DNA from: Hirschia litorea
Lineage (GTDB): Bacteria; Pseudomonadota; Alphaproteobacteria; Caulobacterales; Hyphomonadaceae
Reading direction: 5' to 3'
Assembly: GCF_042665075.1 (NCBI RefSeq)
Contig: NZ_JBHTBR010000002.1
Location: 1,364,001-1,428,000, forward strand
DNA length: 64,000 nucleotides
The notes below the pieces were generated by a model that was not told where the DNA came from, did not search any database, and was given only the letters and a program-made list of their open reading frames with translations. The position numbers and the translations under genes were made by a program. Position 1 is the stretch's first letter. Each line of letters begins with the position of its first letter. Below, piece by piece: positions 50,007 through 59,756 of the stretch.

Positions 50007-50456
50007 TTAGCCGATGAATAAAACCAGCAAATTTCTAAGCGCGATAACCAACAACACAACGCTAGCTAACGCAAAAACGCGAAAGCGCATTAACGCGTTA
50101 TTCTTGGTGCATTGAATAACTGAGTGAACCACTCTCAACCCAACATAGCTCAACGCAAGACCTATATTGATTGAATCCGCTACGCCAACAAGGTGCGAAT
50201 AGACACACAACGCATAAAACAAAGTCGGTTGTTCATGTAAGTGGTTGTAATTATCGGCAGCCCATACAGTTTGCGGTGGCAGTCCAGTCAATTCTTGTGT
50301 TCGCCTTGAGGGCATATTGCCAGCCCTCGCTTGTGCAAATAATTTTGGAACACGTTGATAGGCCATCCAAACCAACATGATGAGTGTCCATAAAACCAGC
50401 AACAAAACCGGCGTCAGCATTGTGAAAACCATAAAAGCGCACCCTATTTCCAGCAT
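50007..50456 (-). CDS. MAPEG-family membrane protein
   Basis: 149 residues with four hydrophobic helices. RVPKLFAQARAGNMPSRRTQELTGLPPQTVWAADNYNHLHEQPTLFYALCVY is the MAPEG core (membrane-associated eicosanoid/glutathione metabolism fold). Bacterial members are poorly characterised. It is convergent with the GGDEF-EAL gene with only 15 bp between them. Confidence 0.8.
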   Translation of the reverse strand: MLEIGCAFMVFTMLTPVLLLVLWTLIMLVWMAYQRVPKLFAQARAGNMPSRRTQELTGLPPQTVWAADNYNHLHEQPTLFYALCVYSHLVGVADSINIGLALSYVGLRVVHSVIQCTKNNALMRFRVFALASVVLLVIALRNLLVLFIG

Positions 50457-50501
50457 TGAATATCTGTGTTGAGTAAAGCTTAGACAGTTTATTTACAAAC
50501 G

Positions 50502-51842
50502 CTAGCTCTCGTTAGGGAAGAACCAAGCATCCAAAAATGTTAGGAAATCCTCCCAATCATATTCACGGATACCGTGATGTCCTTTTGATATCTGAAAGGC
50601 CAATTCCCCTTTCGTTATATCCGCATCTTTCATCCCCGATTGGGCAAGCCCTTTCACACCGAGCAGTTTGTAAGCTGGATCAGCGCCTTGTGCTGCACGA
50701 AAGGCACCATTGGGATCAGACCACACATCATTCCAACTATTTCCCAACAACACAGGACGTGGCGCGACAAGGGCTATCAGCGCGTGTTGATCAATAGGAA
50801 TATCAGATTCACGCTTGGAATAGCTGGCATAAGCATCATTAAACCAATGCGGATATTCTTCGGTAATTTTTTTCACCGACTCCCCATTGAGACTTTTCGT
50901 AAGTGTCGCTCCACCTGTTCCAGATTGGTGTGCAATAATAGCTTCTATACGGTCATCATGCGCAGCGCCCCATAGTGCCGCTTTCCCCTGTCGTGAATGC
51001 CCCCAAGCTGCAGTGCGAGCTGTGTCCATACGCATATCTTGATCAAGCACATCCAGCGCCCATCCATACCCTGCCGCCCATGCAGAAATGACCCCAACAG
51101 GGGCGTTCTCAGGCGATGTTTGAGATGCAATTTTCTCAATACCTATATGCGCAGTTTCGGCATTGTCGGCGGCTATCTCTGAAGAATAAATCGTCGCATA
51201 CGCATATCCGCGCTTTAGCACCGCTTCTATCGGCGGACCTTCAATATATTCACCAAAGATCAGCTTAATAATGCTCGCCATAATCCCACCGCCGCCGCAA
51301 ACACCACCAGCTTCAGGTGCCGTGAGGCCATCATGATGAAGCGCCGCACTATTTTGGCAGAAACTTTGAGCAACAATCAATGGCGCGGGTGTCTCAACCC
51401 CAGCAGATTGAGGGAGCACTAATCCAACATGAAAACGCGGACCGTTTTCGCCAATCTGGATGGTGTATTCTTCTAAACGTCCCGCGCCATTGGCATAATT
51501 CTCATCAATGAGTTTGTGCCCAATTTGATGCGCCTTAACGCCAGATGGATATGGGCCGTAAACATATTCAGATAATTGTTGTTTTAAAAACTCACGGCGC
51601 TCTGGCCATTGGCTCACTTGGGTGATTTGCCCCTGCTCATTCATAGCCGACAATATAGCGGGCTCAGCAAAAGGCGGACCTGTTAAATCTGTATCTGCGC
51701 GCTTTAATCCCAGCTGCACAGCGCATGATGAAGACATTAATAACATGCCAGCGCTTAAAACGAGACCTGTCGCTACAACAAAACGCTTCTTCCAACTTGA
51801 TCGTGTCCGCAAAACCAGTTCCTCAAAAGACGGTAAATCCAC
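50502..51842 (-). CDS. CE15-like glucuronoyl-esterase-type hydrolase, lipoprotein
   Basis: 446 residues. A basic N-terminus leads into a membrane segment with lipobox LMSSSC. The alpha/beta-hydrolase nucleophile motif is WGHSRQGKAALWGAAHDDRIEAIIAHQSGTGG, matching the bacterial CE15 pattern GCSRxGKxALW with His for Cys. APRPVLLGNSWNDVWSDPNGAF and the late His in SKGHHGIREYDWEDFLTFLDAWF complete the expected triad region. CE15 enzymes cut ester links between glucuronoxylan and lignin; in a marine organism, algal uronates are another possibility. Substrate unproven. Confidence 0.75.
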   Translation of the reverse strand: MDLPSFEELVLRTRSSWKKRFVVATGLVLSAGMLLMSSSCAVQLGLKRADTDLTGPPFAEPAILSAMNEQGQITQVSQWPERREFLKQQLSEYVYGPYPSGVKAHQIGHKLIDENYANGAGRLEEYTIQIGENGPRFHVGLVLPQSAGVETPAPLIVAQSFCQNSAALHHDGLTAPEAGGVCGGGGIMASIIKLIFGEYIEGPPIEAVLKRGYAYATIYSSEIAADNAETAHIGIEKIASQTSPENAPVGVISAWAAGYGWALDVLDQDMRMDTARTAAWGHSRQGKAALWGAAHDDRIEAIIAHQSGTGGATLTKSLNGESVKKITEEYPHWFNDAYASYSKRESDIPIDQHALIALVAPRPVLLGNSWNDVWSDPNGAFRAAQGADPAYKLLGVKGLAQSGMKDADITKGELAFQISKGHHGIREYDWEDFLTFLDAWFFPNES

Positions 51843-51914
51843 TAGAGTTCACATCTGGAACCGAACACAGAAAAAAGCGAGCCTTCAATCTTCACATCTA
51901 TGTGAACACCGCCG

Positions 51915-53030
51915 CTAAGCTTTTTCTAATCCGCGTAGATATTCAGCGCGCTTTTCGACCTGCTCAACAATGTGCTCGACCATATCCGCGTTAGAAAGCT
52001 TATGATCTGGCTTACCGCCAACATACATCATGCCCGCATCTTTGCCGCCCCCAGTAAACCCAAGGTCAGTTCCTGCGGCTTCTCCGGGTCCATTCACAAC
52101 ACATCCAATAATAGAAAGCGTGATAGATTCACGAATATGCTCAAGGCGTTGCTCCAGTGTTTCAACAGTCTTGATCACGTCAAACCCCTGACGCGCACAG
52201 GATGGACAAGCAATAATGTTGACGCCACGTGTCCGCAAATTCAGCGATTTGAGCATGTCAAAGCCAACTTTGATCTCTTCCACAGGGTCTGCAGACAAAG
52301 ACACGCGTATTGTGTCTCCTATTCCCGCCCAAAGCAGATTGCCCATTCCAATCGCAGACTTAATTCCACCTGTACGCAGCGGACCCGCTTCTGTTACACC
52401 AAGATGCAATGGCGCATCCGTAGCTTCCGCCAGCCCTTGATATGCGGCGACAGTTAAAAACACATCGGATGCTTTTACAGAAATCTTATATTCTCTAAAG
52501 TCGTGATCTTCCAAAATACGCGCATGATCTAATGCGCTTTCAACCATCGCCTCAGGACATGGCTCACCATATTTTTCGAGCAAATGCCGTTCAAGCGAGC
52601 CGCCATTCACACCGATACGAATACAGCATCCGTAATCTTTTGCAGCTTGAACAACTTCACGTACACGATCTGCTGAACCGATATTTCCTGGATTGATCCG
52701 CAAACACGCCGCACCCGCTTTTGCTGCCTCAATACCGCGTTTATAGTGAAAGTGGATATCAGCAACGATAGGCACTTTTGATGCCTTCACAATCTCTTTT
52801 AAGGCGGCGGTTGAGTCTTCATCAGGGCAAGACACACGTACAATATCCGCGCCTGCATCTTCTAATCTGCGTATCTGATCAATTGTTGCGCCCGCATCTT
52901 GGGTTGGCGTATTCGTCATGGACTGCACACTAATGGGTGCATCACCACCAATTTCCAAATCACCCATTTTGATTTTGCGAGATTTACGACGCTCAATCGC
53001 GCGCCAAGGTCTGACCTGATCAATATTCAT
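51915..53030 (-). CDS. ispG: 4-hydroxy-3-methylbut-2-enyl diphosphate synthase
   Basis: 371 residues. Penultimate step of the MEP isoprenoid pathway, 4Fe-4S enzyme. N-terminal VQSMTNTPTQDAGATIDQIRRLEDAGADIVRVS TIM barrel; C-terminal cluster ligands in IACPSCARQGFDV and IGCVVNGPGEA. Located after the RodZ-like gene, a frequent pairing in this group. Confidence 0.96.
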   Translation of the reverse strand: MNIDQVRPWRAIERRKSRKIKMGDLEIGGDAPISVQSMTNTPTQDAGATIDQIRRLEDAGADIVRVSCPDEDSTAALKEIVKASKVPIVADIHFHYKRGIEAAKAGAACLRINPGNIGSADRVREVVQAAKDYGCCIRIGVNGGSLERHLLEKYGEPCPEAMVESALDHARILEDHDFREYKISVKASDVFLTVAAYQGLAEATDAPLHLGVTEAGPLRTGGIKSAIGMGNLLWAGIGDTIRVSLSADPVEEIKVGFDMLKSLNLRTRGVNIIACPSCARQGFDVIKTVETLEQRLEHIRESITLSIIGCVVNGPGEAAGTDLGFTGGGKDAGMMYVGGKPDHKLSNADMVEHIVEQVEKRAEYLRGLEKA

Positions 53031-53219
53031 GAACTCAAACTCCGTCTATCCCGCCATATATAAATCATATGCGAACGATTATAATACCAGATGGCGCGAA
53101 GTGCTTCTTGGGTAAAGGGGGAAGACACGAGAAAACTCAAAAAATGATATGAGACACAGTGTTCCACCACACACTTTGCGCAGCGAAAAGCGTCCCATTT
53201 CAAATTGAAATCTAATCTC

Positions 53220-54227
53220 TTAATTTAATAGATCATTGCTTTCGAGCGGTTTACGCTTCAGCGCATCATCCACGGCAGCTGAGTATACAGGAAGCCCTGC
53301 TTCATCCAATGTACCTAATGATTGACCAGCTAGACGCCATTCAAATGCACCGCCATCTCTCGCGGTAATCGTCCAGCCCGCTCCAACGCGCGGCACATAA
53401 ACATCACCAGGCGCAAGTTCACGCGACAAATATACTGTACCATCTGATCCGCGCACCTCAATCCAACTGCGCTCAATCGCACGCAATGTCAGATCGGAAG
53501 CGGATACAGGTGCAAGCGCTTCTGAATTTGTAAAACTTGTCTTAGGCGACGCATTCACCTTAGCAATAGTGACAGGTGTTTCGTCTGCCTTCCAAGGCTT
53601 CAAAATCAATGCACCGCCAATAGCGCAGGCAACCATAGTTGCTGCAACTGATGCCAGCACAGGTACAATCCAAGAGCGGCTTTGTTTTTCAGCTGTTTTC
53701 TTCAAAACAGTCGCAGCTTCTTCTTCCGTCAATTCCATAGCAAGCAAACCACATTCACTCAAAAAGCGAGTGGTCACATCTTGCGGGTCGGAAATTCCCA
53801 AAGCCTTTGCATAATTTCCTAAATACCCACGCAGATAAGATTGATATTTTGGCATGCCGGGCAGCAAGTTCGGCATCATATCTTCAATAGCGCCAAGATA
53901 GTCTTTGTGGATACGTGTTTCTTTTGACGCAACTTCCAGCGTCCAACCTTTCGCTTCACGTGCAGCACGTAAGCGCGGTCCCATGCGTTCCGCATTCAAA
54001 GCATCTGGTGCGACGACGACCAAGTGCGGCGGTTTACTCGCTGCAACAGGCGCATCACCAGCCCCAGAGTTTTTGGGAGATGTTTTGTTTGTATCGGGTA
54101 TATCAGGTTTTATATCGGACGGTTTGTTCGATGAATTTGGACTCGTCACTTTGTGGTCGACAGCGTTTGCACTTGCGACTTCCATTGCTTCTGAATTTTC
54201 GCCGTTCTTATTAGCAGCGTTACTCAT
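53220..54227 (-). CDS. RodZ-like helix-turn-helix membrane protein
   Basis: About 335 residues from ATG at 54225-54227. A low-complexity N-terminus of ~75 residues is followed by an XRE-type helix-turn-helix (LGPRLRAAREAKGWTLEVASKETRIHKDYLGAIED) and LLPGMPKYQSYLRGYLGNYAKALGI. One membrane helix (WIVPVLASVAATMVACAIGGALIL) and a C-terminal DUF4115 domain (RSWIEVRGSDGTVYLSRELAPGD, AFEWRLAGQSLGTL) complete it. RodZ links MreB to the envelope for cell shape. The order rodZ-ispG supports the call. Confidence 0.85.
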   Translation of the reverse strand: MSNAANKNGENSEAMEVASANAVDHKVTSPNSSNKPSDIKPDIPDTNKTSPKNSGAGDAPVAASKPPHLVVVAPDALNAERMGPRLRAAREAKGWTLEVASKETRIHKDYLGAIEDMMPNLLPGMPKYQSYLRGYLGNYAKALGISDPQDVTTRFLSECGLLAMELTEEEAATVLKKTAEKQSRSWIVPVLASVAATMVACAIGGALILKPWKADETPVTIAKVNASPKTSFTNSEALAPVSASDLTLRAIERSWIEVRGSDGTVYLSRELAPGDVYVPRVGAGWTITARDGGAFEWRLAGQSLGTLDEAGLPVYSAAVDDALKRKPLESNDLLN

Positions 54228-54318
54228 AAAACGATCCGTTCCGGGTTTTACCCAATGTTCGTGGCCCGCCCTCAACCCACAATACTAGTTAACAACACAA
54301 AGCATCTATAGCAATGCT

Positions 54319-56580
54319 TTAAACTTGTAAGTCAGATTGCTGAATGATCTTTAATATTTCTTTACGAAGGTCTGTGGTTTGAGAATCAATCAGAAAATTT
54401 ACTTTCTCACTCACCTTCGCAAACTCCATGCCGCGTATCATACGCTTCATTGGGCCTAATCTAGCCCCTTGCATGGATAGTCTGCGATAGCCCAAACACG
54501 CTAAAACAAGCGCCTCTAACGGACGCCCAGCGGCCTCACCACAAATTGAAATTGGAATCTGTGCACGATTTGCACTTTCAACTATGTGCTTCATTAAGCT
54601 TAAAGCAGGATAGCTCAATAAATCGTACCGTTCTGATACAAGTTTGTTTTCGCGGTCAGCCGCAAAGAAAAACTGCATCAAATCATTCGTACCCACAGAC
54701 AAGAAATCAACCTTGTCTTTCAGTGCATCAATCGAGAATGCAAACGAAGGTGTTTCCACCATTGCGCCGACTTCAAGTTTAGACGGCGTTTCGCGGCCAA
54801 ACTTTTTCGCCCACTCAATTTCAGCATCAACAAGTGCGCGTGCTTCAATAAATTCCTTCACCGAGCACACCATAGGAAACATTAATCGAAGCGGTCGGCT
54901 CTTTGATGCGCGAATAAGTGCTCTCAGCTGACGCCGGAAGAAATACGGCTTATCCAATGCAAGCCGCAAAGCCCGCCATCCCAAAGCTGGGTTCTCTTCA
55001 CGATCCCCGCCCATAAATGGCGCAACTTTATCACCACCAAGATCAAGCGTTCTAAATACCATAGACCGATCGCCAACGCGGGCCATCGCATCTTCATAAA
55101 AAGCGGCTTGCTCTTCTAATGTCGGTACAGTTTGCGAAGAAAGGAACTGAAACTCGGTTCGGAATAATCCAACCCCCTCAGCTCCCGTCGCTTCTAAATG
55201 GTCTAGGTCGAATGAAAGTCCAGCATTTAAAAACAACTCGAATTTTACACCGTCTTTAGTAACAGCTGGCAGGTCCACCAATTTGGCATATTCTGCACGT
55301 TCATCACCCGAAATAATAATGCGCTGATTATAGGTATCAACAACATCATGGGTTGGACGCAAAAACACCATGCCTGTAATCGCATCGACAATGGCTTCAT
55401 CGCCTTGCTCAACACGGCTTACAATACCTTCAGCATCACCAATTGCAGGCACACCAATCGCACGGGCCACAATCGCAGCATGAGACCCCGCGCCGCCTTC
55501 TTCCAGCACGATACCAGACAGGTTGCAGTCACGATACTCAAGCAGTTCAGCCGGCCCCAATCGACTGGCCACAAGGATAGAACCCGGCAAGGGCTTATGG
55601 TCCGCAGCCCCTTCTCCCGATAAATGACGCAGCAAACGGTTCTCTAAATCTTCAAAATCATGCAGACGCTCACGTAAATAGGCATCTTTCGCATTCTCCA
55701 ATCGCACGCGGTGCTCACGCCGTGTACGGTCTACCGCCGCTTCTGCTGATAAACCCGATTGTATGGCGTCATGCAAACGGGTTTCCCATGAAGGGTCATG
55801 CGCAAATAAACGATATGTTTCAAGAACATCGCGGCTTTCACCAAACAATACAGGCGTCGCACGATTGAGCATGGTATCAATGGATTGGCGCAATCCTGCA
55901 AGCGCAGCATCTAAACGCTCGCCTTCAGCTTCGGGATCTTGAGAGAAAAAACGCGCAGGCGAAACAACAGGGTCATGCAGATGAACTGGACCAATGCCCA
56001 ATCCTTCATTGAGAGACCTCCCTGAAATCTCCCCAGGTGGCAAGGCCCGCAAGTCAAGTCCGATACGCTCATCAAGCGCAATCGCGACAATCTCTGCTAG
56101 GACCATAGCAATTGTCTGAAGAGACTCCATCTCCTCATCATCATAATTGCGCTCGGTACGGTTTTGAACAACCAATACACCCAAGACGCGGCCCCCGCGC
56201 AAAATGGGGACCCCCAGAAAACCATGATAGGGATCTTCGCCTGTTTCTGGACGATAGGAAAACCTTGGGTGACTTGGCGCATTTTTCAGGCGTTTAGGCC
56301 GCGCTGACGAGGCGATCAACCCAACCAAACCTTCATTTTCAGCAAGACGCGTCCGGCCTACAGCTTCACGCTCCAAACCTTCCGTCGCCATCAATAAAAG
56401 GCTGTTATCACCTGAACGCACATAAATAGAGCACACGTCCGCAACCATAGTTGTCGCAATAAGCTGGACGACACGGTCAAGCCTCTCCTGCTGCTCTGCT
56501 TCACTCGCCATGAGTTCGCGAAGACGACTCATTAAGAGGCGAGCTGTACCGGCTGCAACAAAAGTCCTGTTGGGGCTCAT
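54319..56580 (-). CDS. ptsP: Nitrogen-PTS enzyme I (EI-Ntr)
   Basis: About 753 residues from ATG at 56578-56580, about ten bases after AAGGA; the ATG nine bases earlier is too close to that site. N-terminal GAF domain (~10-160), then the EI phosphohistidine domain with GAGSHAAIVARAIGVPAIG, and the PEP-binding barrel with FRTEFQFLSS, DLGGDKVAPFMGG, GTNDLMQFFFAADRENK and the active-site Cys in ISICGEAAGRP. It feeds phosphate into the regulatory PTS. Downstream of lysC, as usual in alphaproteobacteria. Confidence 0.95.
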   Translation of the reverse strand: MSPNRTFVAAGTARLLMSRLRELMASEAEQQERLDRVVQLIATTMVADVCSIYVRSGDNSLLLMATEGLEREAVGRTRLAENEGLVGLIASSARPKRLKNAPSHPRFSYRPETGEDPYHGFLGVPILRGGRVLGVLVVQNRTERNYDDEEMESLQTIAMVLAEIVAIALDERIGLDLRALPPGEISGRSLNEGLGIGPVHLHDPVVSPARFFSQDPEAEGERLDAALAGLRQSIDTMLNRATPVLFGESRDVLETYRLFAHDPSWETRLHDAIQSGLSAEAAVDRTRREHRVRLENAKDAYLRERLHDFEDLENRLLRHLSGEGAADHKPLPGSILVASRLGPAELLEYRDCNLSGIVLEEGGAGSHAAIVARAIGVPAIGDAEGIVSRVEQGDEAIVDAITGMVFLRPTHDVVDTYNQRIIISGDERAEYAKLVDLPAVTKDGVKFELFLNAGLSFDLDHLEATGAEGVGLFRTEFQFLSSQTVPTLEEQAAFYEDAMARVGDRSMVFRTLDLGGDKVAPFMGGDREENPALGWRALRLALDKPYFFRRQLRALIRASKSRPLRLMFPMVCSVKEFIEARALVDAEIEWAKKFGRETPSKLEVGAMVETPSFAFSIDALKDKVDFLSVGTNDLMQFFFAADRENKLVSERYDLLSYPALSLMKHIVESANRAQIPISICGEAAGRPLEALVLACLGYRRLSMQGARLGPMKRMIRGMEFAKVSEKVNFLIDSQTTDLRKEILKIIQQSDLQV

Positions 56581-56707
56581 CAAGTGCATTTCCTTAGTAG
56601 TCTACCCACATATTCGATAGGTTGCGTTCAACGGCATCGAACACGTGGGTATTCCAAACGTTAGGACTGAAGATCAGTTTAATTCAAATGATCAAACTAA
56701 CCAGACT

Positions 56708-57958
56708 TTATTCTGTATCCAAACCATAAGCTGTGTGGAGTGTCCGCACAGCAAGCTCGGTATAAGCATCTTCGATCAGAACGGAAATCTTGATTTCAGA
56801 TGTGGAGATAACGGCAATGTTAATGCCTTTTGCTGACAGTGCTTTAAACATCAATGTTGCAACACCTGTATGACTGCGCATTCCAACACCCACAACAGAA
56901 ACTTTCGCCACATTGCGGTTTAGTTCCAAACCATCATATTCCAGCTTATCACGTACTTTCTCGATTGTCTGGCGCGCAAGTTCAGCATCGCGATCAGCCG
57001 TCGTGAAAACCATGTTCTTTTTGCCCAGCGTTTTTGAATCCGCCTGAACAATCATGTCCACATTTACGCCAGCTTCAGACAAAGCTTGAAACAAGTCGCC
57101 TGCCACACCCGGATTGTCGGGCAGTCCTAGCAGTGTAAATTTTGCTTCATCGCGAGAATATGCAATTCCGCTAACAACTTGTTTTTCCACGATCTCTTCC
57201 TCATTACAGACCAATGTACCCGGGAATGCATCGCCATCTTCGACAAAACTAGACCGGACACGAATAGGAACATTGTGATTCATACCAAGTTCAACACACC
57301 GTGTTTGAAGCACTTTGGCACCCAATGATGCTAATTCAAGCATCTCTTCATATGAAATTTTTTCCATGCGACGTGCTTTCGGCACGATCCGCGGGTCGGT
57401 TGTGTAAACACCATCAACATCTGTATAGATGTCACACACATCCGCTTGAAGCGCTGCAGCTGCTGCCACCGCACTTGTGTCGGAACCTCCACGCCCTAGC
57501 GTAGATATACGCCCCTCAGGGCTAACCCCCTGAAAACCAGCAATGACAGCAATTTCACCGCCATCAACGCTGTTGCAAAAATCATCGCCATCAAAGCCAA
57601 GAATACGCGCTTTTCCATGCGCTGTATCTGTGCGCATAGCGAGCTGCCAGCCAAGCCAAGAGCGTGCACGATGACCACGCTTACGCAATGCAAGCGCAAG
57701 TAGGCCAGATGTGACCTGCTCACCTGATGCGACGACAACATCATACTCATCATCATACTGATCACCCACGAGCTTTCCGCCCGCAGCTTCATCTGCATAT
57801 CCAACAAGCTTATTCGTTTCGCCGGACATAGCGGAAACGACAACAGCGAAACCGCCGCCTTCGTCTTCGACGCGCTTCGCCACAATGTCAGCGACGCGCT
57901 CAATCCGCTCTATGTTGGCGACTGATGTGCCGCCGAATTTTAGAACTGTACGTTTCAT
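56708..57958 (-). CDS. lysC: Aspartate kinase
   Basis: 416 residues. First step to lysine, threonine and methionine, and supplier of the aspartate semialdehyde used by the carboxyspermidine route in this window. N-terminal KFGGTSVANIERIERVADIV kinase motif, GRGGSDTSAVAAAAALQAD and ITDVDGVYT-like IYTDVDGVYTTDPRIVPKARR. Two ACT domains at the C-terminus (FTLLGLPDNPGVAGDLFQALSEAGVNVDMIV; VSVVGVGMRSHTGVATLMFKALSAKGINIAVIS) point to feedback inhibition. Followed by ptsP. Confidence 0.95.
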   Translation of the reverse strand: MKRTVLKFGGTSVANIERIERVADIVAKRVEDEGGGFAVVVSAMSGETNKLVGYADEAAGGKLVGDQYDDEYDVVVASGEQVTSGLLALALRKRGHRARSWLGWQLAMRTDTAHGKARILGFDGDDFCNSVDGGEIAVIAGFQGVSPEGRISTLGRGGSDTSAVAAAAALQADVCDIYTDVDGVYTTDPRIVPKARRMEKISYEEMLELASLGAKVLQTRCVELGMNHNVPIRVRSSFVEDGDAFPGTLVCNEEEIVEKQVVSGIAYSRDEAKFTLLGLPDNPGVAGDLFQALSEAGVNVDMIVQADSKTLGKKNMVFTTADRDAELARQTIEKVRDKLEYDGLELNRNVAKVSVVGVGMRSHTGVATLMFKALSAKGINIAVISTSEIKISVLIEDAYTELAVRTLHTAYGLDTE

Positions 57959-58118
57959 TTAGTCGGATTATTCCAGTGTAGTTATCATTGCCAAAGCAAA
58001 CTTATTTTTATCTAATAGTCTTTCTCAACATGGTGCAAAAGCGATTGCCCATATATGTGAGCTCGCAGGTCTTTTATGCCGCAGATTGATTTGATGCAAA
58101 TGCTGATATTCCCTAAGC

Positions 58119-58979
58119 ATGAAAATGGCCACTTCTTTGAGCAATGACAAGGCAGATTCAGGTGCCAAACCTATCAATTTGCCTAGAAAAACTGAAAGTC
58201 TTGAATATATGTCTTCCCATAGCGACAAAATAAACAACGCAAACGGGCCAAGCATTGATGAAAATGAAATAGAAAAATTTCGTGCAATGGCTTCTGAATG
58301 GTGGGACCCTAAAGGCAAGTTCAAGCCTCTTCACAAATTTAATCCCGTAAGACTAGCTTTCTTACGTGACAGAATCACTTCGCATTTCAACTTGGACGAC
58401 ACACAGAGAACACCGCTTCAAGGCTTGCATATTTTGGATATTGGCTGCGGCGGCGGCTTAGTTTCCGAACCTATGGCTCGCCTTGGCGCACGCATGACAT
58501 CTGTGGATGCAGGTGAAGCCAATATTAAAACTGCAATGACTCACGCCCAAGAAAATGGTGTGGATATTGATTACCGCATTGGCACAGCAGAAGAACTCGT
58601 AGAAAAAAACGAAGAAAAATTTGATGTCGTCCTCAATCTCGAAGTCGTCGAGCACGTGGCGGACGCCCATCAATTTATCAAAGATACAGCAAGCTTGGTT
58701 AAACCGGGCGGATTAATTTTTGTGGCCAGCATCAACCGCACGAGTAAGGCTTTTGCACTCGCCATTGTTGGTGCGGAATATATTATGGGTTGGCTTCCCA
58801 AGGGCACGCATGAATTTCACAAACTCGTCAAACCCGATGAAGTCAGAAACGCGTTAAAAGCCGGACATATGCAAATAGAAGAAACCACTGGGGTGAGCTA
58901 TAATCCCCTATCTGGAGAATGGTCCTTGTCCTCAGACACAATGGTCAATTACATGTGTGTTGCGTCTAAATCAGAATAA
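58119..58979 (+). CDS. ubiG: Ubiquinone biosynthesis O-methyltransferase
   Basis: 286 residues as read from the first ATG; the true start may be further in (for example ATG 58209), since no strong Shine-Dalgarno is visible. The conserved part begins EIEKFRAMASEWWDPKGKFKPLHKFNPVRL. SAM motif ILDIGCGGGLVSEPMARLGARMTSVDAG, then LNLEVVEHV, INRTSKAFALAIVGAEYIMGWLPKGTHEFHKLVKP. UbiG catalyses both O-methylations in ubiquinone synthesis. Divergent from lysC, as common in this class. Confidence 0.93.
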   Translation: MKMATSLSNDKADSGAKPINLPRKTESLEYMSSHSDKINNANGPSIDENEIEKFRAMASEWWDPKGKFKPLHKFNPVRLAFLRDRITSHFNLDDTQRTPLQGLHILDIGCGGGLVSEPMARLGARMTSVDAGEANIKTAMTHAQENGVDIDYRIGTAEELVEKNEEKFDVVLNLEVVEHVADAHQFIKDTASLVKPGGLIFVASINRTSKAFALAIVGAEYIMGWLPKGTHEFHKLVKPDEVRNALKAGHMQIEETTGVSYNPLSGEWSLSSDTMVNYMCVASKSE

Positions 58980-59090
58980 CACATATGAAGTGTTCAAATT
59001 CTGTTTCAAACGGCATATATGATATTGAACACACGGTGAGTTTTCATAAAATCTCGCCTTCAAAGCTGGGATAAAGGGATAAACACGACC

Positions 59091-59756
59091 ATGTTTACAG
59101 ATAACGCCATGATTGGCCGCAACATGCTCGAACACAAACGCGCAACACGCCCTCTTCAAAGCCCAGGCGACGTCTTGAATTTCTGGTTTGAAGATGCAGC
59201 TACAAATCCTGAAAAACTGTCTGAACGCAATTCATTCTGGTGGAATGGTGATGAAGAACTTGATCGTCTAATCGCCTCTCGTAGCCTTAAATTGCTGGCA
59301 CGCCTTGCCTCTGGACTAGGTCAGTCTTGGGCTGAAAGAGGTCCTGCCGAGCGGTTGGCATCCATTATTGCTTTAGATCAATTCACACGCAGTATTTTTC
59401 GCGACACACCTTACGCCTTCGAAAACGATCCGCTAGCTCTTGAACTTTGCAAAGAAGGTTTAGCTCAAGACGAAGATAAGGGGCTTGCGCCTATCAAGCG
59501 CTATTTCTTCTATATGCCGCTCATGCATTCTGAAAACATAGACGACCAAGACAAATGTGTCTCTCTGTTTGCAAGCCTCATTGAAGATACTGACGACGCT
59601 TATATTGAGACAATCAGAAACGGGCATAAATTCGCCGTAAAGCATCGTGATGTCATCGCTCAATATGGTCGTTTCCCACACCGTAACAAGGTTTTGGAAC
59701 GCACATCTACTCATGCTGAAACAGACTATCTCAGCCGTCCAGGTGCAGGCTTTTAA
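59091..59756 (+). CDS. DUF924 family protein
   Basis: 221 residues. The domain begins PGDVLNFWFEDAATNPEKLSERNSFWWNGDEELDRLI, followed by PAERLASIIALDQFTRSIFRDTPYAFENDPLALELCKEG, KRYFFYMPLMHSENIDDQDKCVSLF and RHRDVI..FGRFPHRN-type KHRDVIAQYGRFPHRNKVLER. This all-helical, TPR-like family has no settled function. Its TAA is followed at once by the GTG start of the next gene, so the two are coupled. Confidence 0.85.
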   Translation: MFTDNAMIGRNMLEHKRATRPLQSPGDVLNFWFEDAATNPEKLSERNSFWWNGDEELDRLIASRSLKLLARLASGLGQSWAERGPAERLASIIALDQFTRSIFRDTPYAFENDPLALELCKEGLAQDEDKGLAPIKRYFFYMPLMHSENIDDQDKCVSLFASLIEDTDDAYIETIRNGHKFAVKHRDVIAQYGRFPHRNKVLERTSTHAETDYLSRPGAGF

